64,000 nt of DNA from JBDXHU01 sp039989475 (lineage in GTDB: Bacteria; Pseudomonadota; Gammaproteobacteria; Pseudomonadales; Halieaceae): NCBI GenBank assembly GCA_039989475.1, contig JBDXHU010000004.1:62001-126000 (forward strand). The letters are read 5' to 3'. Position 1 is the stretch's first letter. Each line of letters starts with the position of its first letter. The notes beneath the pieces are model-generated. The model worked only from the letters and a program-made list of their open reading frames with translations. It had not been told where the DNA came from and ran no database searches. Shown here piece by piece: positions 15,834 to 24,287 of the stretch. The translations under genes and the position numbers were made by a program.

Positions 15834-16295
15834 CTACTTCAGAGTGACCACTGAACCCGCTGAGTCTACGCGCACAGAGATATCTTGTCCCACGGTGCGT
15901 ACCTGCACCCTCACCCCATTTTCATTCTCAAACCAGACGCCGCTCAGCCCTTTCCCCGCCTGGAAATCTTCCTTTGCCGGGTGATAGGTGCCCGCGAAAT
16001 CCTCCAGTGTCTCCAGGTTCCAGACCTCGCCTGTCAGTTCCACGCTGTCGCGGCCGACAGGGCCCAGGATCATGTTCTCAACTTCGAATGTGTGTTGCCA
16101 ACCGAGAAAAATCAGCGTGCCTTCAGCCACGCCACCGCTGCTCATGCGCAGTACGTTGTGTTCCCTGATCACTATGGTTCCCGGGGGCTTCTCGGTCGCT
16201 CCGCTGTCGGTCGTGGTTGAGCTGCAGCCTGCTACCAGCACTAGCAGCAGTGCTGCAGCTATACATTGTAAACGCTTCATCAAGTTACCGTTCAT
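15834..16295 (-). CDS. Small lipoprotein of unknown function
   Basis: A 153-residue lipoprotein if started at the ATG at 16295, which has AGAGGA 8 bases upstream; ATG codons at 16313 and 16301 are possible too. The signal LLLVLVAGC-SS gives a clear lipobox. The mature domain reads as beta strands (GTIVIREHNVLRMSSGG, TFEVENMILGPVGRDSVELTGEVWNL, GVRVQVRTVGQDISVRV). It has no catalytic motif and no family I can name with confidence. It lies between two outer-membrane barrel genes on the same strand, so it may assist a barrel or bind its cargo. Confidence 0.7.
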   Translation of the reverse strand: MNGNLMKRLQCIAAALLLVLVAGCSSTTTDSGATEKPPGTIVIREHNVLRMSSGGVAEGTLIFLGWQHTFEVENMILGPVGRDSVELTGEVWNLETLEDFAGTYHPAKEDFQAGKGLSGVWFENENGVRVQVRTVGQDISVRVDSAGSVVTLK

Positions 16296-16369
16296 CTTCA
16301 TATTCCTCTGCATGCCGTATCGATTACTGTGGATCGCGAGTTCCTGCTTATGTCACACACTTTCCGAAC

Positions 16370-17197
16370 CTAGTTCGGGAAGAGGAAGCCCACGTTAAAC
16401 TTGATGGTCCACTCGCCTGAAACGGCATTCTCGTTTTCCTCAGAGTTGTAGTAAACACCGCCGTAAATCTGCATGGGGCGGCCACCAACCGGGCCGACCC
16501 GGCCGACTGTCGCTCCCAGGTTCAGTGACCACTCGTTGGTTTTCCAGTTATAGACCTGGGGTACATCCGGCGCGCCTATGTACCAGCCGCCGGCAAAGTG
16601 CTTGAAAGCGATGGGCTGGAAGTTGAGAACGCTGACATCGCTCGCATTGGAGCGGGTTTCGTGAAAATCCCACTGCTGGAATAGCAGCCCGCCCAGTTGC
16701 ACGCCGGGCACGGGAGTGACCATGGCCACGGCGGCCGGACCCGCCTGCCACTGGCCTGAGCCCGTGAAGTCATTATCCCCCGCGGTGGGGAAGGTAAACG
16801 CCGGCCCGATGCCCCAGATAGTTTTCTTGGGTGCCTTCTCGGGGACGAAAAACACCTGCATTTGGGTGTCGCCCAGGCCATTCTTGCGGTTGATGCCATT
16901 TTCCAGCTGCGGCGTTGAGACATAGGGAATGGTGGTCCGTGTGACAATCCCCTTCAGGCTAGGGTACTTACCGGCAATACTGGGCAGCGGTGCCACAATC
17001 TGGGCGAGAGCTGCGTTGCTCCAGGAGTCGGAGTTGTAGTTCTCCGGGGAGAACTGGTTTTGCAGCCGGAACTGGACCAGGTTGGAAACCGGATTAGTGG
17101 CTGCCGCGGCAAGGTCGCCGGCGTTGGCGGCCCCACTGAGTAAAAAGCTACCTGCTAAAGCCGCTGTAATGAAGGCTGGTTCTATCAGTTTCTTCAC
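16370..17197 (-). CDS. Outer-membrane transporter-type beta-barrel protein
   Basis: This 275-residue protein starts with GTG behind a strong GGAGGAGAG site 8 bases upstream. A signal peptide (residues 8-27, ending ANA) is followed by barrel strands, for example LVQFRLQNQFSPENYNSDSW, TIWGIGPAFTFPTAG and WTIKFNVGFLFPN. The terminal pattern fits a barrel (F-x-F-P-N). It resembles the neuromedin-U-like or transporter family of bacterial outer-membrane proteins known from aromatic and hydrophobic-compound loci. Upstream, 214 bp separate it from another barrel gene in the opposite direction (17412-18164). The substrate is unknown. Confidence 0.72.
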   Translation of the reverse strand: MKKLIEPAFITAALAGSFLLSGAANAGDLAAAATNPVSNLVQFRLQNQFSPENYNSDSWSNAALAQIVAPLPSIAGKYPSLKGIVTRTTIPYVSTPQLENGINRKNGLGDTQMQVFFVPEKAPKKTIWGIGPAFTFPTAGDNDFTGSGQWQAGPAAVAMVTPVPGVQLGGLLFQQWDFHETRSNASDVSVLNFQPIAFKHFAGGWYIGAPDVPQVYNWKTNEWSLNLGATVGRVGPVGGRPMQIYGGVYYNSEENENAVSGEWTIKFNVGFLFPN

Positions 17198-17411
17198 GCT
17201 CGTCTCTCCTCCACAATCCTGAATTTATGCCAGACTTTACGATAGAACACTGGACGGCACACGCTATGCAAAAAACGAAAACCTGCCTAAGCATATTGAT
17301 ATACAGCAAGTTTGCAACGCCATGAATCTCGCCTGACAGGTGTAACACTCCGTTCAGGAGACAACCCGAACTAGCGACAGGTCACAAACTGGCCACCCGG
17401 TACCCGATAAT

Positions 17412-18164
17412 ATGAAAAGCAGACTCGCGTTATTCCTTTGTGTCTTGCCGACCTGTGTATTGGCAGACAGTGGCCCCATTGTGGCCGATCGCCCGGGATT
17501 CAGCACCGGCACTTACACAGTCAAACCAGGCAAGTTGAATACTGAATTCGGGTATCAATATGCGTTCAACAGCGATGGCGTCGACCAGAACACACAGACG
17601 CTGCCCCAGCTCAATCTGCGCATGGGGGTTTCGCCAAAGGCCGAATTGAACCTGCTCTGGGATGGCTGGAATATCAATGATGCGGATGACCAGTCCTCTG
17701 ACAGCTCCATCGCTGACGTATCCGTTGGGGGTAAGTACAGGCTGCGCGAAAGCGACCAATACAATCTATCCCTGCTCGGCTCTCTTTCGCTGCCGGTCGG
17801 TAGTTCGCCCTCGAGCTCGGACAATGTCGACCCACTACTGGGCCTGCTATGGGATTATGCACTGGGCGACCAGGTATCACTGTTTGGCGTGCTGCAGTCG
17901 AGCTCCTTCAAGTATGAGGGTGACAGGGAGTACGACGCGCAGCTTGCCCTGGGGGCTTCCTTCAGCCACAGCGCCAGGCTGAGTACCTTCATTGAAATAT
18001 ACGGTATCTGGCCATCCGAAACGCAGTTGGATGACGAGGCGGTTATCGATGCCGGCATCACCCTGTTATGGAATAACGATGTTCAACTCGATATCAACGC
18101 CGGTCTGGGATTGAATAACGCGTCCGACAATTTTGTGGGTGTCGGGATGGCTGTGCGTTTCTAA
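17412..18164 (+). CDS. Outer-membrane protein, phenol-degradation MetA-like family
   Basis: A 250-residue barrel protein with a signal peptide of about 18 residues (VLPTCVLA-D). The mature N-terminus GPIVADRPGFSTGTYTVKPGKLNTEFGYQYAF is the signature of the meta-pathway-of-phenol-degradation outer-membrane family (the DRPGFS block). Strands continue to a C-terminal VGVGMAVRF ending in phenylalanine. These proteins are thought to let hydrophobic molecules into the cell; direct evidence is sparse. It is divergent from the barrel gene 16370-17197 and is followed directly by an inverted repeat. No partner gene follows on the plus strand. Confidence 0.78.
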   Translation: MKSRLALFLCVLPTCVLADSGPIVADRPGFSTGTYTVKPGKLNTEFGYQYAFNSDGVDQNTQTLPQLNLRMGVSPKAELNLLWDGWNINDADDQSSDSSIADVSVGGKYRLRESDQYNLSLLGSLSLPVGSSPSSSDNVDPLLGLLWDYALGDQVSLFGVLQSSSFKYEGDREYDAQLALGASFSHSARLSTFIEIYGIWPSETQLDDEAVIDAGITLLWNNDVQLDINAGLGLNNASDNFVGVGMAVRF

Positions 18165-18175
18165 GTTCCAGTTCC

Positions 18176-18244
18176 GGGGACAGTTTACTTAATTCCACCC
18201 GGCGTTATCCTCTGTCCCCGTTGGGAAATAAGTAAACTGTCCCC
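18176..18244. repeat. 69-bp inverted repeat, GGGGACAGTTTACTTAATTCC family, copy 2
   Basis: The arms (18176-18196 and the inverse at 18223-18244) match at about 20 of 21 positions around a 26-bp middle. It has the same length as the copy at 11466-11534, and the middle segments share a CAGAGGAT core in opposite orientation. It sits between the stops of convergent genes. Confidence 0.8.
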
Positions 18245-18255
18245 GTAATTTAAGG

Positions 18256-19653
18256 CTAGTGGTGGAAGCCTGAGGCTTCTTTTTCAGTCAGCTGGTTACT
18301 GACCGGTCGCTCCTCGAAATAGGCCAGCGCATCCTTCATGTTCTCCAGCAGCAGTGAGCCCAAATCTCGACTGACGCCGTGGCGTACGAGGATGCGCTGA
18401 ATAGCCACCTCTTCGCAGTTGGCGGGCAGCGTGTAAGCCGGCACCTGCCAGCCCCGTGCACTGAGTCGGTCCGCCAGGTCATACAGTGAAAAACCGGGGT
18501 CGACGCCGTCCTTGATTTTCCAGCACAGGGCGGGGATGCCGGCGTCGCGGCCACCGCTGTAGATCACCTCGAAGGGTCCAAGTTTGGCGATCTCTTCTGC
18601 CAGGTATTGTGCGGTGTCGTAGCAGGCGCCGTGAATCTTCTCGTAGCCTTCCCGACCGAGTCGCACGAAATTATAGTACTGACAAACGACCTGGCCCCCG
18701 GGCCTGGAAAAATTCAGGGCGATGTCCTTCATATTGCCGCCCAGGTAGTTGACCCAGAATACCAGCTCCTCCGGCAGGTCGGCGTCCTCTCTCCACAGGA
18801 CCCAGCCCACGCCCAGGGGAGACAGGCCAAACTTGTGGCCCGATGCGTTGATGGACTTGACCCGCGGCAGGCGAAAATCCCATTCGAGTTCCGGGGCGCA
18901 GAATGGCGCCAGGAAACCGCCGCTGGCCCCATCCACATGAATGGGAATATCCAGCCCGGTGTCTTCCTGGTACTTGTCCAGCGCCGCTGAGACAGCTGCA
19001 ACCGGCTCGAACTCGCCGGTAAAGGTAACCCCCAGGGTTGGGACCACGCCGATGGTGTTCTCGTCACAGCGCTTGATCACCTCTTCAGGTGTCATCAACA
19101 GGCGACCATTCTCCATGGGGATTTCCCGGTGCTCCACGTCCCAGTAACGGGTGAACTTGTGCCAGCAGATTTGCACCGGCCCGGTAATCAGGTTGGGCTT
19201 GTCGATGGGCTTGCCCTCGGCCTTGCGCTTTGCTTCCCAGCGACGCTTCATGGCCATGCCGCCCAGCATTGCCGCTTCGCTTGAGCCCACTGTGGAGCAG
19301 CCCACGCCATTGGCGGCCTGGGGTGAATTCCACAGGTCGGCCAGCATGTGTACACAACGGGCCTCGATCTCGGCCGTTTGCGGATACTCGTCCTTGTCCA
19401 CCATGTTCTTGTCGATACAGGTGTTCATCAGCTGGTGTATTTCCGGCTCTTCCCAGGTCTGGCAGAAGGTGGCCAGGTTCTGGCGCGCGTTACCGTCCAG
19501 CATCAATTCGTCATTAACCAGGGTGTAGGCGTGCCGGGGGGCCTGTTCATCAGTGGGGAACTTGTACTTGGGCACACTCACCGAAAGATCCACCGAGGCG
19601 TACACTTCGTCGTCGATTTTGTGTCGTATTGAATCCTTATCATGCAAGGCCAT
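18256..19653 (-). CDS. gad: Glutamate decarboxylase
   Basis: A 465-residue PLP-dependent decarboxylase that converts glutamate to GABA and consumes a proton. The PLP lysine is K274 in SINASGHKFG, close to K276 of E. coli GadB; HVDGASGG supplies the cofactor-stacking histidine and aspartate region. The length equals that of GadA/GadB. The C-terminus ends GFHH, comparable to the histidine-bearing tail that closes the active site at neutral pH in GadB. No glutamate/GABA antiporter gene (gadC) is adjacent; the next gene on the strand, 106 bp upstream, is an unrelated membrane protein. It could serve acid resistance or GABA metabolism. The annotation is secure at family level. Confidence 0.93.
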   Translation of the reverse strand: MALHDKDSIRHKIDDEVYASVDLSVSVPKYKFPTDEQAPRHAYTLVNDELMLDGNARQNLATFCQTWEEPEIHQLMNTCIDKNMVDKDEYPQTAEIEARCVHMLADLWNSPQAANGVGCSTVGSSEAAMLGGMAMKRRWEAKRKAEGKPIDKPNLITGPVQICWHKFTRYWDVEHREIPMENGRLLMTPEEVIKRCDENTIGVVPTLGVTFTGEFEPVAAVSAALDKYQEDTGLDIPIHVDGASGGFLAPFCAPELEWDFRLPRVKSINASGHKFGLSPLGVGWVLWREDADLPEELVFWVNYLGGNMKDIALNFSRPGGQVVCQYYNFVRLGREGYEKIHGACYDTAQYLAEEIAKLGPFEVIYSGGRDAGIPALCWKIKDGVDPGFSLYDLADRLSARGWQVPAYTLPANCEEVAIQRILVRHGVSRDLGSLLLENMKDALAYFEERPVSNQLTEKEASGFHH

Positions 19654-19759
19654 AGTCGGCTCCGTTAGCGGTTAACAATTATTGGGGGTCGACCATCACT
19701 CGCCGCCCCGACGGCTGTCACTCTTTACTATAGCGCACACTGGCGCCGGGCTCTGTCCA

Positions 19760-20647
19760 CTAGTCGTCGCTGCTGCCGGCTTCCGCCAGTTCGGGAATCA
19801 GCAGGTAAGCCCCAACCAGGAAACAGACAGCGCCGACCGCTGTCCACAGGGTCGACCAAAACAGCAGATGGGGTGATATCCCCGCCGGGCCAACCACGCT
19901 TTCCAGCGCCGAAACCTGGAAGGCGACCGAACCGGCCAGGTTGATGATGGTGATCCACCAGCTGACGCTACGCGGTGCGAAGGAAAACGCCCCGTGGGAG
20001 ACCTCGGTATAGGCCAGGTAACTGGCGATGAGGAAGCAGATACTGCCGAGCATATTGGGTAACCAGATCAGGACGTCCTGCTGCCGCCAGGACAGTCCGG
20101 TGATCATGGCGTCAGCCGTGTTGAAATTGAATAAGATGGTGCCGACCAATTGGACCAGGCAGGCCAGGTAGCCCAGGTTGCGCGGTCGCCAGCCGAACCA
20201 GCACCAGTGGTGGACCGCGCCGCCCAGGGCGTTCGCCACATCCCTGTTCAGGGCCTCCAGCCACTGCAGCCAGGCCGCCATGGTGAAGAAAATCGAGCCT
20301 GTGAAGAAGACCCAGCCCACGACCTCCCCTTCCTGCAGCAGTGCCGGGAATGCCGCGGGCCAGTTCGCCGCCAGTGCGCCGATAAGGAAGTGAGTAGAGC
20401 CAATCGCGAAGGACAGGGCGATCCACCAGCCGAGCTTTGCCGGGAAAAAAAGATGTCGAAACGCGGCGGCGTGGGTCGCCGGGATGTTCTGGATCTCTTC
20501 GTGGCTGGCCGCCCCCCGCGCCGGGTGTCCCTTGCGGTGAAGGCGCGAGATCGCTACCAGTAGGCCGCCCTCGGGTCGGGTCTGGATCCGCTGTGTAATG
20601 AAGGGTCCCGGGCCATGTGACCGGGTTGTTGCCGATGAGTCCGACAT
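19760..20647 (-). CDS. Polytopic inner-membrane protein of unknown function
   Basis: A 295-residue protein from the ATG at 20647; a longer frame to 20740 adds 31 non-hydrophobic residues and is unlikely. After a 60-residue soluble start come about six hydrophobic segments (LGWWIALSFAIGSTHFLIGAL, VVGWVFFTGSIFFTMAAWLQWL, LGYLACLVQLVGTILFNF and others). Tryptophan-rich segments such as AVHHWCWFGWRPRNLGY stand out. I do not recognise the family with certainty; similar proteins are called YrhK-like or simply integral membrane proteins. It is upstream of gad on the same strand and might be co-transcribed, but it is not an amino-acid antiporter. Confidence 0.68.
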   Translation of the reverse strand: MSDSSATTRSHGPGPFITQRIQTRPEGGLLVAISRLHRKGHPARGAASHEEIQNIPATHAAAFRHLFFPAKLGWWIALSFAIGSTHFLIGALAANWPAAFPALLQEGEVVGWVFFTGSIFFTMAAWLQWLEALNRDVANALGGAVHHWCWFGWRPRNLGYLACLVQLVGTILFNFNTADAMITGLSWRQQDVLIWLPNMLGSICFLIASYLAYTEVSHGAFSFAPRSVSWWITIINLAGSVAFQVSALESVVGPAGISPHLLFWSTLWTAVGAVCFLVGAYLLIPELAEAGSSDD

Positions 20648-20752
20648 GGTTTGACTTCCCTTTGATTCCGGTGAATTCTCGCACGATTTCCGCGAAAGCG
20701 ATATCCACTCTGACCGTTGCAGCCACTGGGGCACTGTCACATACTCACCCCT

Positions 20753-22093
20753 ATGAAATCACGATTTTTGTACCTGTCGGCTGTCCTGTTGGCCTTACCG
20801 AGTATCTCTCCGGCGCTGGACCTGTACCAGGGGACGCGGGGCCAGCTGAGCCTGGCTGCAGACCTGGGGCTGGGTGTCTATCGCAGCGACCGAAGCTATG
20901 CCCAGACCAGTGTCGAGGAGGGCGACAAGGCCTGGACGGAGACCTCCGCGGATGTATCGCTCAACGGTTCCCTCAACGCGGCCAATGGCGCCAGCTGGTA
21001 CGCCACCGTGGGAACCCTGTTTACCAGCACCCGTGGGGATGGTGATGCCGCGGGCTTTACCACCGGTGATGAAGAGCGGCTGGCGCTGGAGGATGCCTTT
21101 GCGGGCTGGCGCTCAGGCGAGTTGTTGCCCGCGCTGGGTAAAAATGGGCTGGATATATCTTTCGGGCGCCAGAACTTTATGCTTGGCAGTGGTTTCCTGA
21201 TCGATGGCGATGCCCTCAATTTCGGCAAGGGTTTTGACGATCTGGCAGCGGCGGGCGCAGCACCTGGCAGCCTGGACCGGGGTGGCGCCTACTGGCTTGG
21301 GCGACGCCATGCCTTCGACAAGATCGCACTGGCCAAGATTGGCTCTGAGACGGCGCTGTCGGGGACCCTGTTCTGGATCGAGTCCGACAATGATGCGCAG
21401 GCCGGTACGGAACTCGCCGGTGCCGACCTGGTTGCCCGTTCGGATGGTCTCGGCAGCGTTGGCTTATCCTATATTCGCGGTCTCTCCGTGGACCAGGCCT
21501 GGGCCGAATTTCTGGGTTACGCGGCACGCGATGGCCAGGATACCTACAGTCTGCGCTACGACGGTTCAGACTTGCACGAGGCACTCACGCTACGCGGCGA
21601 ATACGTCTACCAGGACGACAGCGAGGGCAGTGAGGATGCCTGGTTCGGCGAAATTGCCTGGGAGTTCCAGTCGGTCGACTGGAAGCCCCGCGCCGGGGTC
21701 AGGATCAGTGATTTTTCTGACGGCTTCGATCCGCTGTTTTACGGTTTCAGTACCGGCTACGGCACCTGGTTCCAGGGCGAGGTTGCCGGCAACTATGCCG
21801 GGCCCTTCAATAGCAACGCCACAATCAGCCATGTGCACCTGCGCGCCTATCCCCGGAAAGGGCTGACGATTGGGGCCTTGTTCTTCGATTTCCGCACTGC
21901 GGACGACGATGAGGTCAACTTCGATGGCCAGGAACTGGACCTGTTTCTCGCCTGGGAGATCAACGAGGCGCTGACCCTGAGCCCGCTGCTCGGCCTCTAC
22001 AAGCCCGATGCCTCGGCGGCGGAGGGCGGACTGCAATTGGGTGACGACGACCTCAATATCTATGGGCAGCTGGTGCTGCTATTGGAATTTTAA
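20753..22093 (+). CDS. Outer-membrane barrel, alginate-export-like family
   Basis: A 446-residue barrel protein starting at the ATG at 20753, with a signal peptide of about 18 residues (LPSISPALD). The middle carries the family-type block GLDISFGRQNFMLGSGFLIDGDALNFG. That block, with an R-Q-N pair in an early strand, is common in AlgE-like alginate-export/porin proteins. Strands run to a C-terminal LVLLLEF with terminal phenylalanine. No alginate genes are nearby, so it is more likely a porin for small anionic molecules or a siderophore-like substrate. Its stop codon lies within a few bases of the broken end of the hupE remnant, so it probably marks a deletion or insertion junction. Confidence 0.75.
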   Translation: MKSRFLYLSAVLLALPSISPALDLYQGTRGQLSLAADLGLGVYRSDRSYAQTSVEEGDKAWTETSADVSLNGSLNAANGASWYATVGTLFTSTRGDGDAAGFTTGDEERLALEDAFAGWRSGELLPALGKNGLDISFGRQNFMLGSGFLIDGDALNFGKGFDDLAAAGAAPGSLDRGGAYWLGRRHAFDKIALAKIGSETALSGTLFWIESDNDAQAGTELAGADLVARSDGLGSVGLSYIRGLSVDQAWAEFLGYAARDGQDTYSLRYDGSDLHEALTLRGEYVYQDDSEGSEDAWFGEIAWEFQSVDWKPRAGVRISDFSDGFDPLFYGFSTGYGTWFQGEVAGNYAGPFNSNATISHVHLRAYPRKGLTIGALFFDFRTADDDEVNFDGQELDLFLAWEINEALTLSPLLGLYKPDASAAEGGLQLGDDDLNIYGQLVLLLEF

Positions 22094-22552
22094 GCGCCAG
22101 GGTGACACTGTGGGCCAGGGTGAAGGCGGTAATGGTTTTCAGCAGCATCCACCAGCCGGGCACAATCAGGATTAGCGCCAGCACAAACAAAAGGTGGTCG
22201 AAACCCTCGAGGATGTGGATGGTGCCGATCTTCCAGTAGGAGCCCGCCACAGTCCAGCCGGTAGCCCGTTCCGGCACGACCCAGGACGGGGATGTCGAGC
22301 GCAGGATGGCCGAATGCTCGCTGCCGTCCAGCAGGTCGATCTGCACGATCACATCGATGGGCAAGGACCTGAGCCCGGCAATCTCAATACTGGAGCCGAC
22401 CAATGCGCCGGGCTCGCCGCGCCAGGTCGTCTGCTCGACGAGGTCTCGCCGATTTCCAGCAACGCCGGCTTGAATTCATCGGCGCTGGCGGGGGCCAGGG
22501 GCAATAGCCCCAGTCCCAGCCACAGCAGTAACAGAAACAGGGGCCGCATCAT
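22094..22552 (-). pseudogene. HupE/UreJ-family membrane protein, frameshifted and 3'-truncated
   Basis: From the ATG at 22552 a signal peptide (MMRPLFLLLLWLGLGLLPLAPASA) is followed by DEFKPALLEIGE. The reading frame then shifts near 22440: the family sequence continues in another frame as LVEQTTWRGEPGALVGSSIEIAGLRS and on to KIGTIHILEGFDHLLFVLALIL and TAFTLAHSVTLAL, typical of the HupE/UreJ_2 family. Similarity ends at about 22100, exactly where the 3' end of the plus-strand barrel gene begins, so the last membrane helices are missing. HupE-type proteins are membrane proteins often linked to nickel, cobalt or copper handling. Frameshift plus truncation make this copy non-functional. Confidence 0.7.
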
Positions 22553-22809
22553 TCGCCGGCCTGCTGCGGCGGGACAGTCAGCGGTACCCGGGTTTCCTCC
22601 ACCACGATCTCGTAACGGGAAACCAGTTCATCGATGAACTCCGTGCTGAGGCTTTCGACCTGTTCCAGCATCCAGGCCTCCTGGAGCTTCTCGCGTATTG
22701 CCTCAAGAGGGGGTTGTTCCACCCGGGTCACGCCGTGCACATACACAAGGTGGGTGCCAAAGCCTGACAGTATGGGTCCCTGCCAGCCGCCGGGTTCCAA
22801 GCTTCGCAC
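22549..22809 (-). pseudogene. PpiC-type peptidyl-prolyl isomerase, C-terminal fragment
   Basis: About 85 codons encode GGWQGPILSGFGTHLVYVHG, matching the end of a parvulin domain, and a helical tail (LEAIREKLQEAWMLEQVESLSTEFIDELVSRYEI). These fit the C-terminal end of envelope PpiC/SurA-like isomerases. The N-terminal part is absent: the frame enters the GGGGTCAGACCCC double repeat at 22810-22840. The stop overlaps the hupE-remnant start as ATGA, so the two were once a coupled pair. The decay of both suggests deletion at the repeat on one side and at the barrel gene on the other. Confidence 0.65.
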
Positions 22810-22840
22810 TGGGGTCAGACCCCATTGGGGTCTGACCCCA
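22810..22840. repeat. Double GGGGTCAGACCCC repeat
   Basis: Two palindromic cores, GGGGTCAGACCCC (22811-22823) and GGGGTCTGACCCC (22827-22839), are separated by ATT and form a near-perfect 31-bp inverted repeat. The core is the same as at 5310-5332 and at the right transposase array. It cuts off the PpiC fragment, the second case in this window where this repeat marks a gene truncation. Confidence 0.75.
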
Positions 22841-22893
22841 GCTGCTCTTGAGGTATGATTAGCGCACACCACTAACGAGCAACCCTGTTGTAG

Positions 22894-24201
22894 ATGGCCT
22901 GGCATAGAAAACTGGTTTTAATCCTTGCTCCCCTGCTGCTGGTGGCCTGCAAGCACCCCCTCGAAATTGAAGGCCAGGGCGACATCATCGAACTGGAGCG
23001 CGGCCTGCGCGGTTGTTCGCTGGAAGAGTTCGAGGCTGACTTCGCACGCTGCTCTGATAACCCGGTGGTGGATACAGAAACCGCCCTGTATAGCGCACTA
23101 CCCCGGGCCGGCTGGCGTTTTTCCCATTGGAATGGCGCCTGCGCCAGGGATTCCCCCGCGCCCGATTGCCGACTGGACTACCTTGAGGCTTTTGCCGAAT
23201 TATGGGACGAGCAATATCCCGATACGCCGCTACCGCCGCTCAAGGCCGTGTTCGTGGAGGACGCCCAGGCTAACCCAGGCACTCGCTATATCACCTCCAG
23301 TTTTGGCACGGTCGGTTTGCTGGCCTACGGTTCTTTACTGGATGCGCTTGTGTCAGACGATGGCGGCTTGCGCTACACCTCGCAGCAGGCCTCTACCCGC
23401 GAGTACTTTGACCGCAGCCAGTTCTACTACCAGCGCCAGGGCGACGGCCTGCTGGCCACCGGGGCCACCAGCTCCAGCCTGGTTTCCGGCGGCGGCGCCA
23501 CCGTGGGCCTGGACTTCATGACCCTGGTGGATACCGACAGCAGCGACAATGAAATCTCGGTGGCCTACCTCATGCCCGAACTGGAAGAGGCCGCAGCCGG
23601 CCTGTTCTTTGGTAGCTACTACTGCGGCCACATCAGCACCCGCCAACTCGGCTTCTCCACCTTCTTTCGCGCCGTGATGACTGGCAATGGCACCGGGGCC
23701 GTCGAGCTGATCAGCGACCGCTACAGCCGTTCGGGTTCTACCGGCGCCACTTACCAGGTCTTTGCGGATGGCACCGCGACCCTTGATTATGACGGCCGTC
23801 GCCTGACCGGCAGCTTGTCCGCCGACGGCTCGGTGTTTGCCGGCGCGGAAATTAACGACAGTGGCAAGGGCGCAGCCATCTGCCTGCGCAGTTCCTCCAA
23901 TCGCACCCTCTTTGATGTTATCGGCAGTTACTACGGCGCCTGGATGAGCGCACAACCCGTTAGTGCAGTCACCGATCTACTGGTTAGCAACACTGGCCAG
24001 ACTGCCGAGTCGGTGTTGCGCGATTCCATCGGTGGCCGCAGTTATTTTCTCGCCGCGGACTTTCTGCTGGCGTTTGGCGACGGCCGCCTGGAGACCAGCA
24101 CAAACTTCGGCGCCAGCTCGCCCGATGGCAGGCTCATGTTCATCATCAACACCGACCCCAACAAGTACCCGACCCTGATCGTCTATGTCAGAAAGACCTG
24201 A
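22894..24201 (+). CDS. Large lipoprotein of unknown function
   Basis: A 435-residue protein with a lipobox (LLLVAC-K) near residues 15-20. Near residues 70-93 the sequence RAGWRFSHWNGACARDSPAPDC recalls the InlB/bacterial-repeat type F-x-x-W-x-G-x-C pattern used in surface proteins. The rest is serine-, glycine- and threonine-rich with predicted strands, for example YYCGHISTRQLGFSTFFRAVMTGNGTGAVELISD and YQVFADGTATLDYDGRRLTGSLSADGSVFAGAE. Cysteines are few and paired. No enzyme motif is seen. It begins 54 bp after the double repeat and is isolated, and no function can be assigned. Confidence 0.72.
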   Translation: MAWHRKLVLILAPLLLVACKHPLEIEGQGDIIELERGLRGCSLEEFEADFARCSDNPVVDTETALYSALPRAGWRFSHWNGACARDSPAPDCRLDYLEAFAELWDEQYPDTPLPPLKAVFVEDAQANPGTRYITSSFGTVGLLAYGSLLDALVSDDGGLRYTSQQASTREYFDRSQFYYQRQGDGLLATGATSSSLVSGGGATVGLDFMTLVDTDSSDNEISVAYLMPELEEAAAGLFFGSYYCGHISTRQLGFSTFFRAVMTGNGTGAVELISDRYSRSGSTGATYQVFADGTATLDYDGRRLTGSLSADGSVFAGAEINDSGKGAAICLRSSSNRTLFDVIGSYYGAWMSAQPVSAVTDLLVSNTGQTAESVLRDSIGGRSYFLAADFLLAFGDGRLETSTNFGASSPDGRLMFIINTDPNKYPTLIVYVRKT

Positions 24202-24287
24202 GGGCCCACACACGGGGGGCCCAGGTTCTGAAGCAGCCACAAAGCCGGGCACCAGGACCGCCTGCGGTCCTGACACCCAATCCAGCA

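Noticed and set aside
24202..24287. Hairpin with AGGACCG and CGGTCCT arms near 24260 as a terminator
   Set aside because: There is no T-run on either side, so a rho-independent terminator is not supported.
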